Positions 62,462 through 64,000 of a DNA stretch of 64,000 nt are shown in pieces. The DNA is from Aquiluna sp. KACHI24 (GTDB lineage: Bacteria > Actinomycetota > Actinomycetes > Actinomycetales > Microbacteriaceae). Positions within the stretch are counted from its first letter, which is position 1. Every line of letters begins with the position of its first letter. The position numbers and the translations under genes were made by a program. Location: NCBI RefSeq assembly GCF_025997915.1, contig NZ_AP026677.1, positions 930,001 through 994,000 of the forward strand. The letters are read 5' to 3'. The notes beneath the pieces were generated by a model. It saw nothing but the letters and a program-made list of their open reading frames with translations, ran no database searches and was not told where the DNA came from.

Positions 62462-63895
62462 GTGATTGGGCAGCTTACGAAACTTGTTGAAAGGGCGGTC
62501 GGCTCTAGACACTTTTTGCTGCTCGGCTCTTTGTTTGTGACCGCTCTCGGTGCACTTTTTAGGTTTGGGAATCTCGCCAATCCAACCAACCTCATCTTTG
62601 ACGAAACCTATTACGTCAAGGATGCCTGGACGCTCGGTCAAACCGGCACCGAAAAAGACTGGCCTGACAACTTCGATCCAAGCTTTGAGGGGGGCGACTT
62701 CACCGGCTACACCGATGTCGCCTCCTATGTCGTTCACCCACCGATTGGCAAGTGGGTCATTTATCTAGGCATGTGGCTCTTTGGAGCAGACTCCAGTTTC
62801 GGCTGGCGCTTCTCGGTTGCTCTCCTCGGGACGTTGGCAATACCGCTCATCATCGCAACCGCCAAGCTATTGCTGCGCTCTAATAGGTTCGCCGTTCTGA
62901 GCGGCCTGTTCTTGGCCATCGAGGGTCACTCGATCGTGATGTCAAGAACCTCTGTGCTCGATGGCATCCTCGCCTTTTTTGTCCTGCTGGGATTCTTCTT
63001 TGTGGTTTTGGACCAAGAGCGATTGCCCCCCGTCCAGAAGGTTTTGACCTTTAGGCCGTGGCTCTTGCTGGCAGGAATATCCTTTGGCTTGGCAGCAGGC
63101 ACAAAGTGGTCTGGCCTCTATTTCTTGGCAGCCTTTGGACTACTCACCCTGCTCTTAGACCTCTCTAGGAGAGCACATGCCGGGGTGAGGGTCTGGCCAG
63201 CCTGGCTGCAGGCAGTGCTGAACGCGATCACGATGTTGGTTGCCGCTGGTTCGGTTTACCTGGTCTCGTGGCTCGGGTGGATCCTCTCATCTGATGGCTG
63301 GGGGCGAAATGCAAAACCGAGCTGGTGGGAATCGCTATGGGAATATCACCTGAACGCCTATCGCTTTCACACCGGACTCGGGACCGATCACCCCTATCAG
63401 TCGAACGCACTGCAGTGGGTGGTGAGCGCGCGGCCAACGGCATTCTTCTTTGAAAAATATGAGGACTGCAGCTGGCTAGATAACTGCACCGTAGCGATCA
63501 CAGCGGTGCCCAACATGGCCATCTGGATTGGCGGTGTGATTGCAGCGTTCTGGGCCAGCTACCGAGCGATGCATCGCTTGGACAAAACTGCAGCGTTGAT
63601 TGCAACTGGTTTCCTGGCCGGATGGGCACCATGGCTTATCTACCTGGAGCGCACCACCTTCCAGTTCTACACCGTGGTGTTCGCAGCGTTTTTGGTTCTC
63701 GCGCTGAGCTATGCCCTCCAGCGCTACCTAAGGCGCGGTTACGGACTGCGCCTGGTTATAAAGCGCAGCAGAATAATCGTCGGTTTTGTGCTCTTTACTA
63801 TGCTTCTTGCGTTGTACTTCGGCTCGATTTGGATGGGTCTTGAAGTTCCACACTGGGTCTGGCAGATCCAGATGTGGTTTCCGTTCTGGGTTTGA
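62462..63895 (+). CDS. pmt: Protein O-mannosyltransferase (PMT family)
   Basis: This 477-residue multi-spanning protein matches dolichyl-phosphate-mannose:protein mannosyltransferases, which O-mannosylate exported proteins using polyprenyl-phosphate-mannose. Signatures are NLIFDETYYVKDAW with the catalytic Asp-Glu, VASYVVHPPIGKW, WSGLYFLAAF and an extracytoplasmic loop with NALQWVVSARPTAFF. It has roughly ten membrane helices. The start is GTG at 62462. Possible targets include the secreted proteins and lipoproteins of 12.5-22.8 kb (inference). Confidence 0.93.
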   Translation: MIGQLTKLVERAVGSRHFLLLGSLFVTALGALFRFGNLANPTNLIFDETYYVKDAWTLGQTGTEKDWPDNFDPSFEGGDFTGYTDVASYVVHPPIGKWVIYLGMWLFGADSSFGWRFSVALLGTLAIPLIIATAKLLLRSNRFAVLSGLFLAIEGHSIVMSRTSVLDGILAFFVLLGFFFVVLDQERLPPVQKVLTFRPWLLLAGISFGLAAGTKWSGLYFLAAFGLLTLLLDLSRRAHAGVRVWPAWLQAVLNAITMLVAAGSVYLVSWLGWILSSDGWGRNAKPSWWESLWEYHLNAYRFHTGLGTDHPYQSNALQWVVSARPTAFFFEKYEDCSWLDNCTVAITAVPNMAIWIGGVIAAFWASYRAMHRLDKTAALIATGFLAGWAPWLIYLERTTFQFYTVVFAAFLVLALSYALQRYLRRGYGLRLVIKRSRIIVGFVLFTMLLALYFGSIWMGLEVPHWVWQIQMWFPFWV

Positions 63896-63901
63896 GGGTA
63901 A

Positions 63902-64000
63902 ATGGATAAGGGTTTGAAGTCGCTGGCCGCGGCTCCACAATCGGTGGTGCTGCTTCTGGCTCAGCTAGTTGCCCGCTTTCCCTTCGGCATGCTCTCTTTG
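63902..64000 (+). CDS. MFS transporter, N-terminal fragment (3' end outside window)
   Basis: From ATG 63902 an open frame of 33 codons runs to the window end. The sequence VVLLLAQLVARFPFGMLSL looks like the first membrane helix of MFS transporters. GAGG lies a few bases upstream and the pmt stop is 6 bp away, so it may be co-transcribed with pmt. The rest is outside the window. Confidence 0.55.
   Translation, partial: MDKGLKSLAAAPQSVVLLLAQLVARFPFGMLSL

Overview
The window looks like chromosomal DNA of a small-genome actinobacterium, most likely a member of the Microbacteriaceae of the freshwater or marine Luna type (Rhodoluna/Aquiluna-like). The main reasons are: an actinobacterial fused E2-E1 2-oxoglutarate decarboxylase/dehydrogenase (Kgd); a SigR/RsrA pair; actinobacterial families such as DUF4307, DUF501, DUF4245 and protein O-mannosyltransferase; gene orders collinear with those I remember from Mycobacterium; mid-50s GC by eye; and extreme packing. 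Many genes overlap by 1-8 bp, starts are often GTG or TTG, and no gene-free stretch exceeds 300 bp (the longest gaps are about 150 bp). The family-level assignment is inference. I see no rRNA, CRISPR array, transposase, integrase or prophage.

Layout. 1-3024: end of an old-yellow-enzyme gene, then two overlapping CNNM/CBS membrane proteins. 3142-7420: kgd followed by a degenerate SGNH-like protein. 7417-8246: rsrA and sigR. 8341-12559: operon aroA-rsgA-hisN-MFS. 12566-14532: a small lipoprotein and the cysteine pair cysK-cysE. 14503-18317: minus-strand accessory block of small proteins, a polysaccharide deacetylase, RidA, a photolyase-like flavoprotein with apparently permuted domains, and a lipoprotein with a cytochrome b5-like domain. 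18355-22834: three secreted paralogues, two of which share a nearly identical 3' end including the terminator. 22907-33293: housekeeping (ychF, exonuclease, rmuC, pfkB-type kinase, fba, ispH, xseAB, carbonic anhydrase, fumC). 33287-38016: prepilin peptidase, PhoH, and the conserved uppS-hemolysin III-DUF4307-greA cluster. 38013-44514: ilvA, htpX-lemA, tRNA-Leu, ndh, a subtilase, DUF501 and ftsB. 44580-62438: a long minus-strand housekeeping run (eno, hisS, mazG, mfd, pth, rplY, prs, glmU, tRNA-Gln, ABC-F, ispE, rsmA, tatD, metG, rsmI), interrupted by one TetR-type gene. 62462-64000: a protein mannosyltransferase and the first codons of an MFS transporter.

How the genes work together. Central carbon metabolism is represented by a PfkB kinase, Fba, Eno, Kgd, FumC and Ndh. 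CysE and CysK make cysteine from serine. IspE, IspH and UppS belong to isoprenoid and lipid-carrier synthesis, and GlmU to wall precursors. Mfd, XseAB, RmuC, MazG and the photolyase-like protein relate to DNA and nucleotide quality.

The most interesting item is the photolyase-like protein at 16548-17741. Its FAD-binding region comes first and a Rossmann-like antenna-type domain comes last. Its only four cysteines are placed as in iron-sulfur photolyases. It sits in a predicted operon with a b5-type heme lipoprotein. Also notable are a repeated leaderless promoter pattern (TAnnnT placed 6-7 nt before a start with no ribosome binding site), a terminator hairpin inside a small coding region, a UAA tRNA-Leu without a long variable arm, and the absence of mca and rpfB from clusters where I would expect them.
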